NCBI GenBank assembly: GCA_024195585.1
Contig: SWBL01000166.1
Coordinates: 42,780-106,779, forward strand
Length of the DNA: 64,000 nt
Direction of reading: 5' to 3'
DNA from: Aureobasidium sp. EXF-3400
Taxonomy: Eukaryota; Ascomycota; Dothideomycetes; Dothideales; Saccotheciaceae
Shown: positions 1 through 12,900 of the stretch, in pieces
Numbering within the stretch: position 1 is the first letter of the stretch
Layout: each line of letters begins with the position of its first letter
Position numbers and translations under genes: made by a program
The notes under the pieces: model-generated
Told to the model about the DNA's origin: nothing
The model's database searches: none
What the model saw: the letters and a program-made list of their open reading frames with translations, nothing else

Positions 1-1826
1 GCTTGCATGACTGCAGAACGATCCTTGGGATGGACGACCTTGCTCAAAGCTTCCTGTCCGAAGAGATCACTGATGAACGAGTTCGAGGATGTGTTGATTA
101 GGTTCATGAGGTCGCCAGAGATGATCTCACCGTTGGCTTCGAGGAGGTTCTCGACAGGGTAGTCGACTTCGCCGGCGTAATGTCTGACGGTGAATGTAGC
201 ATGTGCATTACGAGTAGCGAAGTTGTTTCCAGGAAGAGTCTGGGTAGCAGGGCCAGCCTCAATGGCGGGATTCTTGCCCTCGAAACGTCTCCTGAGACTC
301 TCAAGGAACTGCTGATCGGTTTTGCCACGGCGCATCTGATCATCCAGGATACTTAGAAGGCCGTTGCCAGATTTTAGCAGACCCTTAACAGCATCGGTGT
401 TGTCGAAGTAGCTGGTTGCAGGCACGCTGACTTCTTCAGTCTCGAGGAGGTCGGCCTTGCGCTCGAAGAAGCTCTGCAAACAGAAGTTGTAGAGCGATTC
501 GGATGCTGCATTGTTCAGGAGCTGGTCCAGTACGGAACCCGTAGAAGAAGACTGTGCGAAGCCTGGGAAATCAACAATGGAAATGGTGTTGGCAATGGCA
601 TCCTCTGCCGAGCAAATCTTCTGGTTGATACGCTCGATGATGTAGGCGACGAAGAGCGAGTACAAGGTGCGTGCAAGCTCATCTGCGTTGTCCCGAGCAC
701 CCTTGGGATCCAGCATGACGGTAACGCGCTCACGGTGCAACTTCTTCGTGCGATATCCAAGACTCTCTTCCAAATGTCTCTCAGAAACACCGAGGAAAGC
801 TGCTACAATGTGAAGAGTTTCCCTGTTCTTAACCGAGGTGACGTCCTCACCTCCCTCGTGCGAGTAACCACCACTGTCATCAGCTGATGGTGTAGTGGAC
901 TGAGTTGTAACGAATTCAAGCTGGCCAATGTGCAGGATACAGGCGAGCATCTCGCACATATGAGCAATCTCATCGCGAGGGAATTCTAGCTTGCGTAGAG
1001 CCGTCTTGAAGTGTTGGAATCCTTCAGCATCGTTGATACCAACCTTGAGCTGACTGGGATGTCCCAAGTATCTCCATCTCTTTGCGCCGCCAGTACCAAG
1101 CGAGTGTCTGTTGTTGGCAGGACCTGCCTGATCAAGACCAAGATGCTCCTTCTCTTGCGGACTGGTACCGGCCAGAAGGTAGTAGAGGACGTGGAAGTTG
1201 CGCTCGCCAGGGGGGATGGTGGCGACTCTGCTGCGCTCGAGACGGTGGTCGAGCAGCTTTCCACCAACGAGGGTTGGATGAAGACTGGAGGATGTGTCGT
1301 ATTGGAGTTCGAAGAATAGACCAGCTTTGGAGGCGGTGGGAGTGGTGACAGATTTGGTGGTGGTCAGAGTGTCGAAAACAAAAGCGGCGTAGGACAGCTT
1401 GTTGGACAGTGGCGTCGATGTGTAGGTCAATAAGGCAGACAGAACGTGCGAGCGGAGGGTTGTCTTGCCTGAGCCGGTTTCACCGCTGTGTACAGGTTAG
1501 AGAAGAACGTGGGCATTTGTGTCACAAGGACGGAAGGACACATACAGAAAGACGACGGCCTGGTTCTCCTGTCTAGCTCCTAGACGGGTATATGCCCTCG
1601 AAGCCAGCTCCTCAGCGGCGCCCATAGCGCTGCCTTCTTTTGAGCCATCCGGGCCCTTTGCCGAAGATGTGTATGTGTTGAGGGCGATGATGGCGTGTGA
1701 TGACAACTGAGCCGTGGGCAGCGAGACATGGAATCTGCTGGCCAGGTGTGCTGTCAAGTGGCTATCATCCTGAAGATGAGCAGGAAGCGCAGGCAGTGAA
1801 GCCTGAGCGTGAGCAGGGACAGCCAT
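1..1826 (-). CDS. chsV (csmA): Class V chitin synthase with myosin motor head (5' part only)
   Basis: This is the N-terminal part of a class V chitin synthase, the plasma-membrane enzyme that polymerises chitin and carries a myosin-type head. Exon 1 is 1546-1826 and exon 2 runs from 1485 off the left edge. The 60 bp intron 1486-1545 (GTATGT..ACAG) joins VVFL to GETGSGKTT, giving a complete myosin P-loop at residues 95-103. Without this splice the frame stops at once. The reading frame then stays open to base 1 and shows motor-head signatures: [11 protein letters not shown], then [11 protein letters not shown] near the switch II position. The cytochrome b5 and catalytic CHS2 parts must lie beyond the window. 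The switch I region looks degenerate (NNRHSLG), as I recall for the family. The start ATG has a good context and matches the conserved family N-terminus ([25 protein letters not shown]). It is transcribed away from the class VII gene at 3441. Family assignment is firm; the 3' half cannot be judged. Confidence 0.93.
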
Positions 1827-3440
1827 GTTGGCCTGGTGCTGCGTTGTTCTCCTGTTCCTAGCAGACCTGTCGACGAAATATCAATCGACCCCTTTGAACG
1901 AAAGATCAGCACACGGAAGCGACCGAGTGGGACGTGTAGAACGATTGACTGCGGGCTGTGGTAAAAACACAGAAGCCCCAAAGTAAGGTATTGCGAGGAA
2001 AAATCACACAAGACTGTGAGAGGATAGAATATGGATGCACTCTCGGTGTAGACTCTAGAAAGAGAGAAGGCTCAAAGCTAAGCCAATCGGGTGTAGGTAT
2101 CGATCGTATTTTTGGGAACACAGATCCACAATCCGCCGCCCGTCGCCTTTCTTCTCGCGTTTCAGCACTAAACAATTTCACCATCTTCTTCTCCAGTACC
2201 ATTAGATCTGCGTCTTGTTTGATTTTCTGTTTCTACCTTGCTCCTGACGACCTCTATGCAACATCACTGATACTCGGCTTCTTCTCAACGATCCTTACGA
2301 TGGCTTCCAGGAACCATCTCTTTCTGCTTGGTCAAAACATTCGTACAGTCAGCACATGCGGGGCGAGCTGCGCTAAAACTTTAACCCAACCACTTAAACA
2401 AGGGGCGCGGGCGGCGCTGTTGCTTGCTTCCGCTCATCGGTTTCCTGCCGAAGAACGCGTGTTAAACGGAGGCTATCCCTACTAACTCGAACATCAGCAT
2501 ACCCATCATCTATGACGAGAGTTTGCCTCTAGGATGGTCGTTGCCGAATGACGAGGAACGCGATGAATAGTCCCTATCAACTCGATGCAAAGCATTTAAC
2601 CCATGGGGCTATCCTTGGCGAATCCACCTCCTGAATCTCGAATTCGCCGAGAAGAAACCTCGAAACAAACGTTTCGTACGGTGAGATGCTTGACGCCCGA
2701 TCAGCCAGCGTCCCACCAGAGTGACCATTGTTCTCGAGTGATGCGTGATGCTTGCAAGCAGAGCAGGTGATGGATGCTCAACAGAAGGCGGCTCGGGTGA
2801 GTGAGGCTCATAGATGTTTGGTGCAAGAAGGGTCACAAAAGTCGCAAAGTCGTTTTCGCCGCTCGAACTCTCCAAAAATAGAGTAGAGCCCTAGAGTAGA
2901 GCCCGTACCCGGGCCTACGAGTACTCTAGTCTCGTAAACATCAACAATAATAGTAATACTCACTCCCGACTCGACGGAATTGGACCAGCAGAATCTGACA
3001 TCTGATTGAGCAAAGAAGCGTAGCGAGTCGGCAGGAAGTAGTCGGTGAGGCTGGAATGAGATAGAATATTGCTACAGAGTCGTGATGCCGTGGAAGTGGG
3101 CGTTTCGAGTGGTGCTAGGTAGCGCACTTACCAACCTTCCCGCTTGCCGCTGCACTCCTTAGTGTCTGAAGCCTCTCTCTTTCGTGTTGCATATTCACTC
3201 CACGTCTTTTCTGCCATTCGATTGTGTAGTTTCGTGCCTTTCACCTTCTACTCGACATTCGTTTGTACGACACAACCAGAAACTCGATCGTTGCCGCAAC
3301 ACGTCTCTCCAACTCCTCAAAGACCGAGGATTGCTGTTTTCCTGCTTACCCACGAGACAAAGTCCTCATTGCCACGCTCTTAGCACTCGCTACAACCACA
3401 TAGCCAACACAGAGGCCACGCCTCAGCCCCCATACTCACC
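1827..3440. promoter_or_regulatory. Shared divergent promoter region of the two chitin synthase genes
   Basis: This 1.6 kb contains no credible gene and separates two oppositely transcribed chitin synthase genes, so both promoters must lie here. The last 200 bases before the plus-strand ATG are pyrimidine rich, as in fungal leaders. A short direct repeat (TAGAGTAGAGCCC twice) lies near 2878-2905. Small open frames on both strands are short, lack family resemblance and are treated as chance. Confidence 0.7.
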
Positions 3441-6400
3441 ATGGCGGGCCCTGGTAGTCGTTTGTCGGTCTACTCGACCCATTCCAATGTTCCTCGACCG
3501 GCCCAGCCATCCGCACAATTATCCACCACAACCTTGCTCAACAGCCTTCATTCTGTCTGGACCAACAGTCAGCCATATGCACTCGAGTCTAGCACCAGTC
3601 TCGTCGTCAATACATGGGTCACTAGCATGATGGTCGGCCCTGATGGGAGGCAAGGAGGCACAGTAGATGCCGAACTGGGCCGTCGTGCATGGGAGCACGC
3701 CAGGAGAAGAGCAGAGGACGGATGTGTTGTCTTGGGGTGAGTGAACTCGACTTCAGGCTTCAGTTGCGCAGCTCGCTAATCTACATGACAGCTCTCTCCA
3801 CGAGTCTACACCTTCGCTTCTCGTTCCCTTTCTCTCTTCGCTACCAATTGCAGTGCCCGCAACTCTGTACACTGCTCTGAATGCCGTTCGCCCCTTCCTC
3901 CACTCAGTTACACCACGCAACCCCTCAGCTGCACAGCACAATGGTCTGGCCGCTGTACTCAACCTCAATCTCGAGGGCGAGCTGACAGGCGCTTCACTCA
4001 GTCTATCTGCCTCTGGAATTAACGTTACCAAAGGCCTGACCGACGTACCTGCCGAGATTGGCTACCGCGCCTTCGATGTTTTCTACTACTTGCTCTCGAG
4101 CGCCTCGCCTGCCGAGAAGGAGTTTTTGAGCCTGAAAGAACCCAAGGCTTATACCCTTCTGAAAAAGACCGACACCTATACCCCTCCGTTGTACCTCCCC
4201 ACAGCCGACGACGCTGCTGCCGCCGATGATTTCCGCGCCTCACTGAAGGAGATCGGTATCAAGGGAGCTGCTCTCAGAAACATGCTTTCTGTTGTAGCTG
4301 CCATCCTCAAGCTTGGCGAGACTATGGGTTTCCTGGTAGATGAGGACGTAATGGAAAATGTTTGCGAAGAGGTGGCTGATCTGCTTGATCTGGACACTGA
4401 AGTTCTGACCAAGAAATGCGATACCATGGAGCGTCAGATTCTGATGGCCGCCATCTACGAGGCCTTGGTGGACTGGGTTATCGCTCGTGCCAACGAAGCC
4501 ATTCGTATGGAGCTTCGCAACGGCGGTCTTGTGAACTCGTCCAGCGGAAGCGATACAGAGAACTCTGGAGGTATTCTCACCCCGCCTCCTGGCGAGGAGG
4601 GTGCAGACACTGTCAACTTGACAATTCTCGAACTACCGAGCGCCACTTTGGGCAAGGCAATGGCTCTGCGTACTGTCTTTGACGATTCGACGGGCATCAA
4701 TCTCGAAATGAAAGAAGATGGTGTGCCTTCTTATCACGTCGGTTCTTCCATCGTTCGAGAGATGACCGATGCCGTCAATGACAATGCAGCAGAACTCGGC
4801 CTCTCGGAGTCGGTGGCTGCCAGAGAACGTGAGGAGGTCCTCGATCGTCGCGAGGCACTCCTCGAGAAAGTTGGTGTCGAGACTGAAGCAGACAGTTTCT
4901 TGAGACGTCTTTTGTACCCAATTGAGGGTGAAGGTGTCCAGCTCGGAAAGGCTGGTCGTTTTAGCCTTATGAACCTCTTGGGCAGCAGTCGTGTCTGGTT
5001 CCAGCTCGCCCTTCATCCCACTGACGAGTCTCCGGCATCTCTAGCAAACCACTCGCCAAACAGTTTCCCGTGGTCTGCAGGTTCTGTTTCCAGCCAGATC
5101 CGTTCCTGGAGACTTCCTGAGTGGGCGAACCATCGCAATAAGAAGCTCGACTACACCGCTGATTTCGATATCAACGAGTTCCAGGAGCGCTATGCGCGTC
5201 TTGGTTGTCAGCTTGGTCGTGACGGTGTCGAAAGTTGGGTTATGGAGCGTGGTTGGAGCAACGGTGAAGTTGTTATTGGCCACGAGAGAATCTGGATACG
5301 CGAGGCTCCTTGGTGGGAAGCCGAGAGTATGCTCGATCTCAAGCCTATGGATCCATCCATGGACGCTGCTGGACCTTTCGGAGGTCAGTACCAGGTATCC
5401 ACTCCCATGGTTGAGGACGGTTTCTACCAACAGCCCTACCACGACAACCCAAGCAACCCTTTCCTCAGCCGTAACCAGAGTTTCGCCAGCAGAAGTCAAC
5501 TAGGAGCCAAGTCAATTGCACCCTCGAAAGCACCGACTATGCAAGGTCGTCCAGGAGATTACGGTCTCGGTCCCAAGGGTGATGACAAGCATGGCGATGT
5601 GACATACTATGGAGACGTTGAAGAAGGCGACCCAATGGTCATCACCGAGGTACCCATCACTTTCAGTCGCAAGGCTTGGGTCTGGACCGTATGGGCCTTG
5701 ACTTTCTATATTCCCTCGCCCGCTCTTCATTACATCGGTCGCATGAAGAGATCGGATGTCCGTCAAGCATGGAGAGAAAAGTTCGCTCTGATGATCATCA
5801 TTTTCATCATCAACGCTACCGTGGTCTTCTACATTGTCGCTTTCGGTCGTTTGCTTTGCCCAAACATGGACAAAGCCTGGAATGCCAAGGAGGTCAGCTA
5901 CCATGCAGCATCCAACGACTACTATGTCAGTTTCCGCGGACACGTCTACGATCTTACCAAGTTCCACAAAATTCAGCACAGTGATGGTGTTACTCAGACC
6001 ACCATTGCCAACATGGAACCGTTTGGAGGTACAGACGTCAGTGAATTTATCGTTCCTCCTCTTAGCATTGCTTGCTATGGCCTCGTAGGATCCGATTCCA
6101 CCATTTCACTCACAGCCAATGACACCACCTTCACTCAGGAATACCCCACAGCAGTACATGCCTCAGGTCCTGTTGCTGCTCCGGACAAGGATTCGGCACT
6201 CAACAACATCAACTGGTATGCCGATACATTTTTGCCCAAGATGAAAGAGTACTACAAGGGTGATCTGGTCGTCAAGACAAACAAGGTCAGAAGTGATGGA
6301 CGAGACAACCAGCATTATTGGTTCACACTCGGCAACAAAATCTACGACATGACCGACTATTACAACACTCTCAACCTCATGAACAATCTTGCAACTTATA

Positions 6401-8854
6401 AGTTCTTCCCGGACGAATTCTCTGCCATAGTCCAGAGCAATGCTGGTTCCGACATCAAGGCAGAGTTCGACAAAAAGATCACCAATGTGACCGAGCATTC
6501 TGCTATCACCCAATGTCTGGACAACATGTTCTACAGTGGCAAGCTCGACTTCAGAACTTCTGCTCGTTGCCAGGTGAACAACTACATCCTGCTGGTGTTC
6601 ACCATCATTCTCTGTACCGTCATTGTGGTTAAATTCTTGGCTGCTCTGCAATTCGGCTCCAAGCCTCGTCCCGCTCCGCAAGACAAGTTCGTCATCTGTC
6701 AAGTCCCCGCTTATACTGAGGGTGAGGATCATCTCAGAAAGGGTCTCGACTCACTTACGTCTCTGGCATACGACAACAAGAGAAAGCTCATCTGTGTCAT
6801 TTGCGACGGCATGATCGTCGGTGGTGGTAACGACCGCCCTACGCCTAAGATTGTTCTGGATATTCTCGGTGTTGATCCCAAGATCGATCCTCCTGCTCTT
6901 CCATTCAAGTCTATCGGTGCCGGTGCTGAACAGCTGAACTACGGAAAGGTCTACTCTGGTCTCTACGAGTTCGAAGGCAACGTCGTTCCCTACATTGTCG
7001 TCGTCAAGTGCGGTAAAGAGTCTGAACAGGTCAAATCTAAGCCCGGTAACCGTGGTAAGCGTGATTCGCAGATTCTTCTCATGAGCTTCCTCAACAGAGT
7101 CCACCACCGCGCTCCGATGTCTCCACTCGAGTTGGAAATGTTCCATCAAATCAACAATGTCATTGGTGTGGATCCTGAACTTTATGAGTACCTTCTCATG
7201 GTCGATGCCGATACTCTGGTCAAGGAAGACGCTCTCACTCGCCTCGTTGCTGCTTGTACAAACGATTCCAAGATCGCCGGTATCTGTGGTGAAACCAGTC
7301 TCGAGAACGAAGAACAATCTTGGACCACCATGATTCAGGTTTACGAGTACTACATTTCGCATCATCTGTCAAAGGCTTTCGAGAGTTTGTTCGGCAGTGT
7401 CACCTGTCTTCCCGGATGGTAAGTTACATGCAATCCTGACTCTCTGTCTCGCAATGCTAACTCTTCACAGTTTCACTATGTACCGTCTTCGAACAGCAGA
7501 CAAAGGCAAGCCTCTTATTATCGCCGACGCTGTCATCGAAGAGTACAGTGATTGCAACGTCGACACACTGCACAAGAAGAACTTGTTGTCGCTCGGTGAA
7601 GATCGTTGGTTGACAACTTTGATGACCAAGAACTTCCCTCAGATGTCCTTCAAGTTTATTCCTGACGCATATGCACAAACTGCCGCCCCTGAGACCTGGA
7701 GTATTCTGCTCTCTCAGAGACGTCGCTGGATCAACTCGACCATTCACAATTTGGCCGAACTCATGCTGATTAAGGACATGTGTGGCTTCTGTTGTTTCTC
7801 TATGCGCTTCGTTGTGTTCATCGATCTCTTCGGTACTGTCATCCTTCCCGCCACTGTCGTCTATCTTGTCTACCTCATCATCACTGCATCAACTGGTGGT
7901 CAGTTCCCTCTGATCTCGATCATCATGTTGGCCGGTGTGTACGGTTTGCAAGCCATCATCTTCATCGCTAAGAGACAGTGGCAACACATTGGTTGGATGA
8001 TCTGCTATTTGGCCGCTTATCCCCTGTACTCGTTTGTCTTGCCTGTCTACTCTTTCTGGAAGCAGGACGATTTCTCATGGGGTAACACTCGTGTTGTTAT
8101 CGGAGAGACTGGTACCAAACAAGTCATTGCTGAAAACGCCGAAACATTCGATCCACGCAGCATTCCTCTGCAACGCTGGGATGATTATGCTTACCGAAAC
8201 CAACTTCCTGGTCGTCGTGGTATGGTCGCTCAAGAGAAGGATGGCTTCTCGCCTTTCCAGGACAATGGAGCATACGAGATGGATGATATTCGCTCCGTCT
8301 ACTCTTCAGTCCACCCAGCCTCCACTATCCTCACTGGCCTCCCTAACAACAACAACATGCCCTACCGCCCACCCACCCAATCGCCTGGTCCATACAACGC
8401 ATACAACCGCATGTCTAGCTACTCACGCTTCACCGATGCTATGCCTGGCGCCAACGAGAACCAACGTCTCATGTCCATGGGCAACATGAGCGATGCCCCA
8501 CAAGGTCTCCCACGCAACTACAGCGGCCAATATCTATCTTCCCAACCCGATTTGCTCTCACCCAAGCTATCACCCCCTCCCTCTGCAGGCTTCCCTCCTC
8601 GCTCCCGCAGCCCGCTTTCTCAGCCTACATCACGTCCTGCCAGCACATTTGGCCTTCCTGGCTTCCAAACCCAGGGAGTAACTGATGGACAAATCGTTGA
8701 CGCTGTCAGAGACTGCTTGAGGGAAGTCGACTTGGATACGGTGACGAAGAAGCAATTGAAGGTGCTCACAGAGCAACGATTGCAGATGCAACTGGATCCT
8801 CAGAAGAGAGCCTTCTTGGACCAGCAGATTGATTTCGAGTTGGCGAACATGTAA
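3441..8854 (+). CDS. chsVII (csmB): Class VII chitin synthase (myosin-like head without P-loop)
   Basis: Three exons, 3441-3736, 3792-7418 and 7471-8854, encode 1768 residues, the usual family length. Introns are 3737-3791 and 7419-7470. The second join restores the conserved CLPGCFTMYR of chitin synthases. Residues up to about 720 form a myosin-like head. Where class V has its P-loop, this protein reads [11 protein letters not shown], so ATP binding is lost, as is normal for class VII. Two membrane segments (about 725-790) precede a cytochrome b5-like domain (about 800-880), another span (about 1030-1050) and the CHS2 catalytic domain with [10 protein letters not shown] near 1230 and QRRRW at 1390-1394. 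Further C-terminal spans lie at about 1415-1505, followed by a disordered Ser/Pro/Asn-rich stretch and a DEK_C-type tail (about 1711-1768). It sits head to head with chsV, the arrangement known from Aspergillus and Fusarium, where both enzymes act in polarised growth and wall integrity. Confidence 0.95.
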
Positions 8855-9921
8855 AAAAGGGGAATAGGTAGAAGGAAAGAAAGAAAGCTTTTGCATCATA
8901 TTGGAGTCTGGGTCATAAGTTGTGGAGTTGTTTTGTTTGATTTACTCGTCAATCCTTCGAGAACTCTTTCGCTCTAATGCAAAATTTGTCCATAGCACAT
9001 GTTAATGACTATTTTTGTTATTCTCTAATATCATGTTCCAAGAGTCTTCGACACGACGATGAGCAATCCTTACACGCTATCCTACAAGAGGAGAGACTTG
9101 CATCCTCCATGACTTGACAGGTAACTGTCAGGCGAGAGCCGTGTAAATGATGTGATATCGCGGATGTTCGGAACACTTGCTTGCGTAATCCATTCACATA
9201 TATCTTGTGGCATACGGTGCTTTATCTAATTTCTTTGCGAACATGAAGTCATGTAGTCTTTCTGTTCGAGGCAATCGCTCACATGTCTTCTTCGAAAACT
9301 ATTTACATAAGCAAACCTCTTGCATTTGAGTTTGAGGCTCTATCGAGAAGGTTGTCGTTGACTCGAGCGAAAGCCTATACAGGCGGTAGTTGGAGCTGCC
9401 GAAGGAGCTGGGCAGTTTGACGCGCGGTCTCGAGAGGAGTTGATAGAGACTGGGCTGGAAGAGGTTACAGAGCAACGCTGTGGGCCAGTTCTGATGGACC
9501 TCCGCAATTTTCATGTTCGATGACAGACTTGACTGTTCGCTAAGCAGACAAGCTTTCAGGTTTTTTTGACTTCTTCCAACTCGAGTCCAACTTCCAAGAG
9601 CGCCGAGACACTCGTGGGCGGCGCCGGTAGACGATCCGTTCTTTGTCCGTTCTCGTACGTCAGTCCTCTCTAAAGGTCTAGTGAGGGGCATGCAGGTGCG
9701 TAACTGAAATCGCGAAAGCAGGAAACAGCTACCAGAGCGCTTCCTTCGTCGCGTTCAATGGCTCAGGTAGTAATTCAATCTCTCCATTCCTTTACCTCTT
9801 TCTTCTTCCCTTGAGCAAGACTCGGGAATTGTTCCGTGCTATTCTTTGTATATATACACTTGAGCCTCACGCTTCAAGGGCTGGACCCCTCGCACCTTGA
9901 CGGTCGCGCATTGGCAATTCG
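8855..9921. other. Intergenic, terminator of chsVII and promoter of mug190-like gene
   Basis: No gene is seen. The left side is AT-rich and poly-T bearing, as expected for a 3' UTR. The right side holds the TATA-like element annotated separately. Confidence 0.5.
9848..9859 (+). promoter_or_regulatory. TATA-like element
   Basis: GTATATATACAC lies 63 bases before the ATG at 9922. It is a near-consensus TATA box at a spacing plausible for fungal core promoters. No mapped transcript start is available. Confidence 0.45.
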
Positions 9922-12900
9922 ATGACGGTACAAGATGAAGACCTTGAACGGCGCCGATACAAGGCGCCGTACAGCACACACCGACCTATACCTACCATCC
10001 AAAAGTATCAACAAGAGAAGGAGAAGCGTCAGGAAAATGCCAAAGGTGGAGCTCCACCTCCGAAAGGACAGGAAGATGAAAAGGAAGATCGAGACAGCGC
10101 GAATCGATACCTCTACTCGAGAGAGCACAGCAATGCCGGCTCCGACAACTCAGATCTCGACAATCCGGCGCACGAAAAGAAAGACCACTCGCATCGTTTC
10201 AAGAAGAAGCTCGTTGGCGGCGGCGCACACGATGCTGCAGACTTGATGAACGACACGTCTGAGGCTCCTGTTCAAGATCAAGATCCAAAGACACGACGCA
10301 AGGCTATAGGCAAGAGCAAGCGCAAAGGCGAACGCGCGTATCGAGAGGTCACTGACCCAGTCACCCATCTTCCCGTCCGCATCCACGACTTGCAACCTGG
10401 AGACTTGAAAAGAGTACCCGAAAACCTAGGGCCACCAGGCTCCGAGACTAGGTCAGCGACTGGTCTGGCCAACAAGAGGAAGAGTCAGGACATACTGGCA
10501 GATGAGACCCAAGAGATTGGAAGACATCATGCCGCCCTGGAGAGCCTCTTCCCACCGCCAGACTTTGACGAAATCAGGAATCGCATGAACAAGATACAAA
10601 AGCTAGGAATTACAATTGGCGTCGTGGTTGTTTTTGTCGCCATCGGCCTCTACAAGACTGTCGGTACATTCCTCTTTGGGCGCAACGACGCACTCGCCGG
10701 TGTGTCATGGAGCTTCCTTTGGCCATACTTCTCGAGTGGTCTTGCTACCATCATGCTCGTTGCCCTCACGGTCGCTGTCATGTTCTGGATTCACAAGTGG
10801 ACCGATAGACAAGTTCAGAGATTATGGGAGGAAGAGATCTGGCACGCCGACAAGCACTCTGCGAAGAGCCAAGATGGCAAGGAGGAAACCACTCAGTGGC
10901 TCAACAACATCTTGACCTCACTTTGGCCGCTCGTCAACCCGGACCTTTTCATCTCACTGGCAGACACAGTCGAGGACGTCATGCAGGCCTCGCTTCCATC
11001 AGTCGTCCGCATGGTCAGTATCGAGGATATTGGCCAGGGTAGTGAGTCGATGCGCATTCTGGGTATCAGATGGCTTCCTACTGGTGCTGCTGCGCGTACA
11101 GTCGGTGTTGATGGCAAGCTCAGCCCTGAAGATCAAGACAGTCTCAACGATCGTAATGTGCCCGGTGAGTGGCAGGTGGATGACAACGCATCGCCTGACC
11201 AAAATCAGAATTCGGACCAGGCTCAGGGTTCCAAAAAGTCGAATGGTCAAGAAGAGGCAGACAACAAACAAATCGCAGAAGGCATGGAGGCCGAGGAAGG
11301 TGACTTTATCAACCTTGAAGTTGCCTTTGCTTACAGAACCCGCTCTACCTCGAAGAAGTTCAAGGACAGGGCGAAGCATGCTCATTTGTACATCTCGTTC
11401 TACCTTCCTGGAAACATCAAGATCCCGATATATGTCGATCTGCGAGGCTTCGTCGGTATCATGCGCTGCAGATTGCAACTCACACCAGACCCTCCATTCT
11501 TCGCTCTGTGTACTTTTACGCTTCTCGGACAGCCCAATGTTGATGTAGCCTGCACTCCACTGACGAGAAAAGGTCTGAACATTATGAACTTGCCAGTTAT
11601 ATCGCATTTCGTCCAGACTGCTGTTGACGCTGCAGTGGCCGAATATGTCGCACCGAAGAGCATGACTATCAATCTCCAGGACATGATCTCTGGCGAGGAC
11701 TTCAAAAAGGACACTAGAGCGAAGGGTGTCATAGTGGTCAAGATCAAGCGTGCCTTTGATTTCAAGGAAGGAGATCCTGCTATTCCATTGGTCAGAGAAG
11801 GCTCGGCCGATCCATATGTGACGGTGGGCTGGGCCAAATTCGTCAAGCCACTATGGTCAACTCGCGTCATCCTATCCGAAATGAACCCTCATTGGGACGA
11901 AACTGCGTTCATCTTGGTCACCGCTGATGAACTGGACGTAGATGAGAGACTTCGCGTACAGCTCTGGGATTCCGATCGCTTTACTGCAGATGACGATCTT
12001 GGTCGTATAGAGATGGATCTCAAAGAAGTCATGCGCAACAAAGAGACGAAAGGCAAAATGGCTGATCGCGTTGATGGCTTCAAGGCTCTACATGCGGGTG
12101 AAGGTCTGCCGGGCAAACTCGAATGGAGCGTCGGTTATTTCCCAAAGGCTCACATCATCGACGAGCAACTCAAACGCCAGACCGAGCAACCGGAAATTCG
12201 CTCAAGAGATGCTCTGGAGAAGATGGTTGAAGAGTCAGCTAATCGTAAACTCCGCGAAGCCAAGAAGGACGAGAGCAGAGAAACTGAACAGCTCAAGCTA
12301 CAACAATACAAGGAGGTTGAAGATGCGATGATCATTTCTGCACCACCTCTTCACGACTACCCCAGCGGTATTCTAGCCGTTCAGATCCACGAAGCCACTG
12401 GATTGGAAGTACGTGCTCACCATAACGCTGCTCGATACAACGACGACCCGGAGCCGAGTGGGATTGAAGAGCAGGGCGATGAACTCCCATCTTGCTACTG
12501 CAACATCATTCTCAACCACCAAAAGATTTACCGCACACGCGTCAAGCCTAAGAATGCAAAGCCCTTCTTCAACGCAGGTACTGAGCGCTTCATTCGTGAT
12601 TGGAGGACTGCAGAGGTCTACATCGTTGTACGAGATGCCCGCGTACATGAAGATGATCCTGTGATGGGTATAGTACGTCTACCGTTGATCGACATCATGA
12701 AGAAACGCTCTCAAGTCAACGGCACCTATCCTTTGTATGGTGGTGTAGGCTATGGCCGCATTCGAGTCAGCATGGTCTTCCGCTCTGTAGAGAGCCAACT
12801 GCCAAAGGAATTGCTGGGTTGGGACTGGGGCACCCTCGTCGTCGATCCCCGTATTACTTCTGGCTCGAACTTCCCCTCCGATCTTCAAGGGTGTCGTATC

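Noticed and set aside
1958..2485. 175-codon plus-strand frame between the chitin synthase genes
   Set aside because: No family resemblance; it overlaps the upstream region of chsV and looks like chance.
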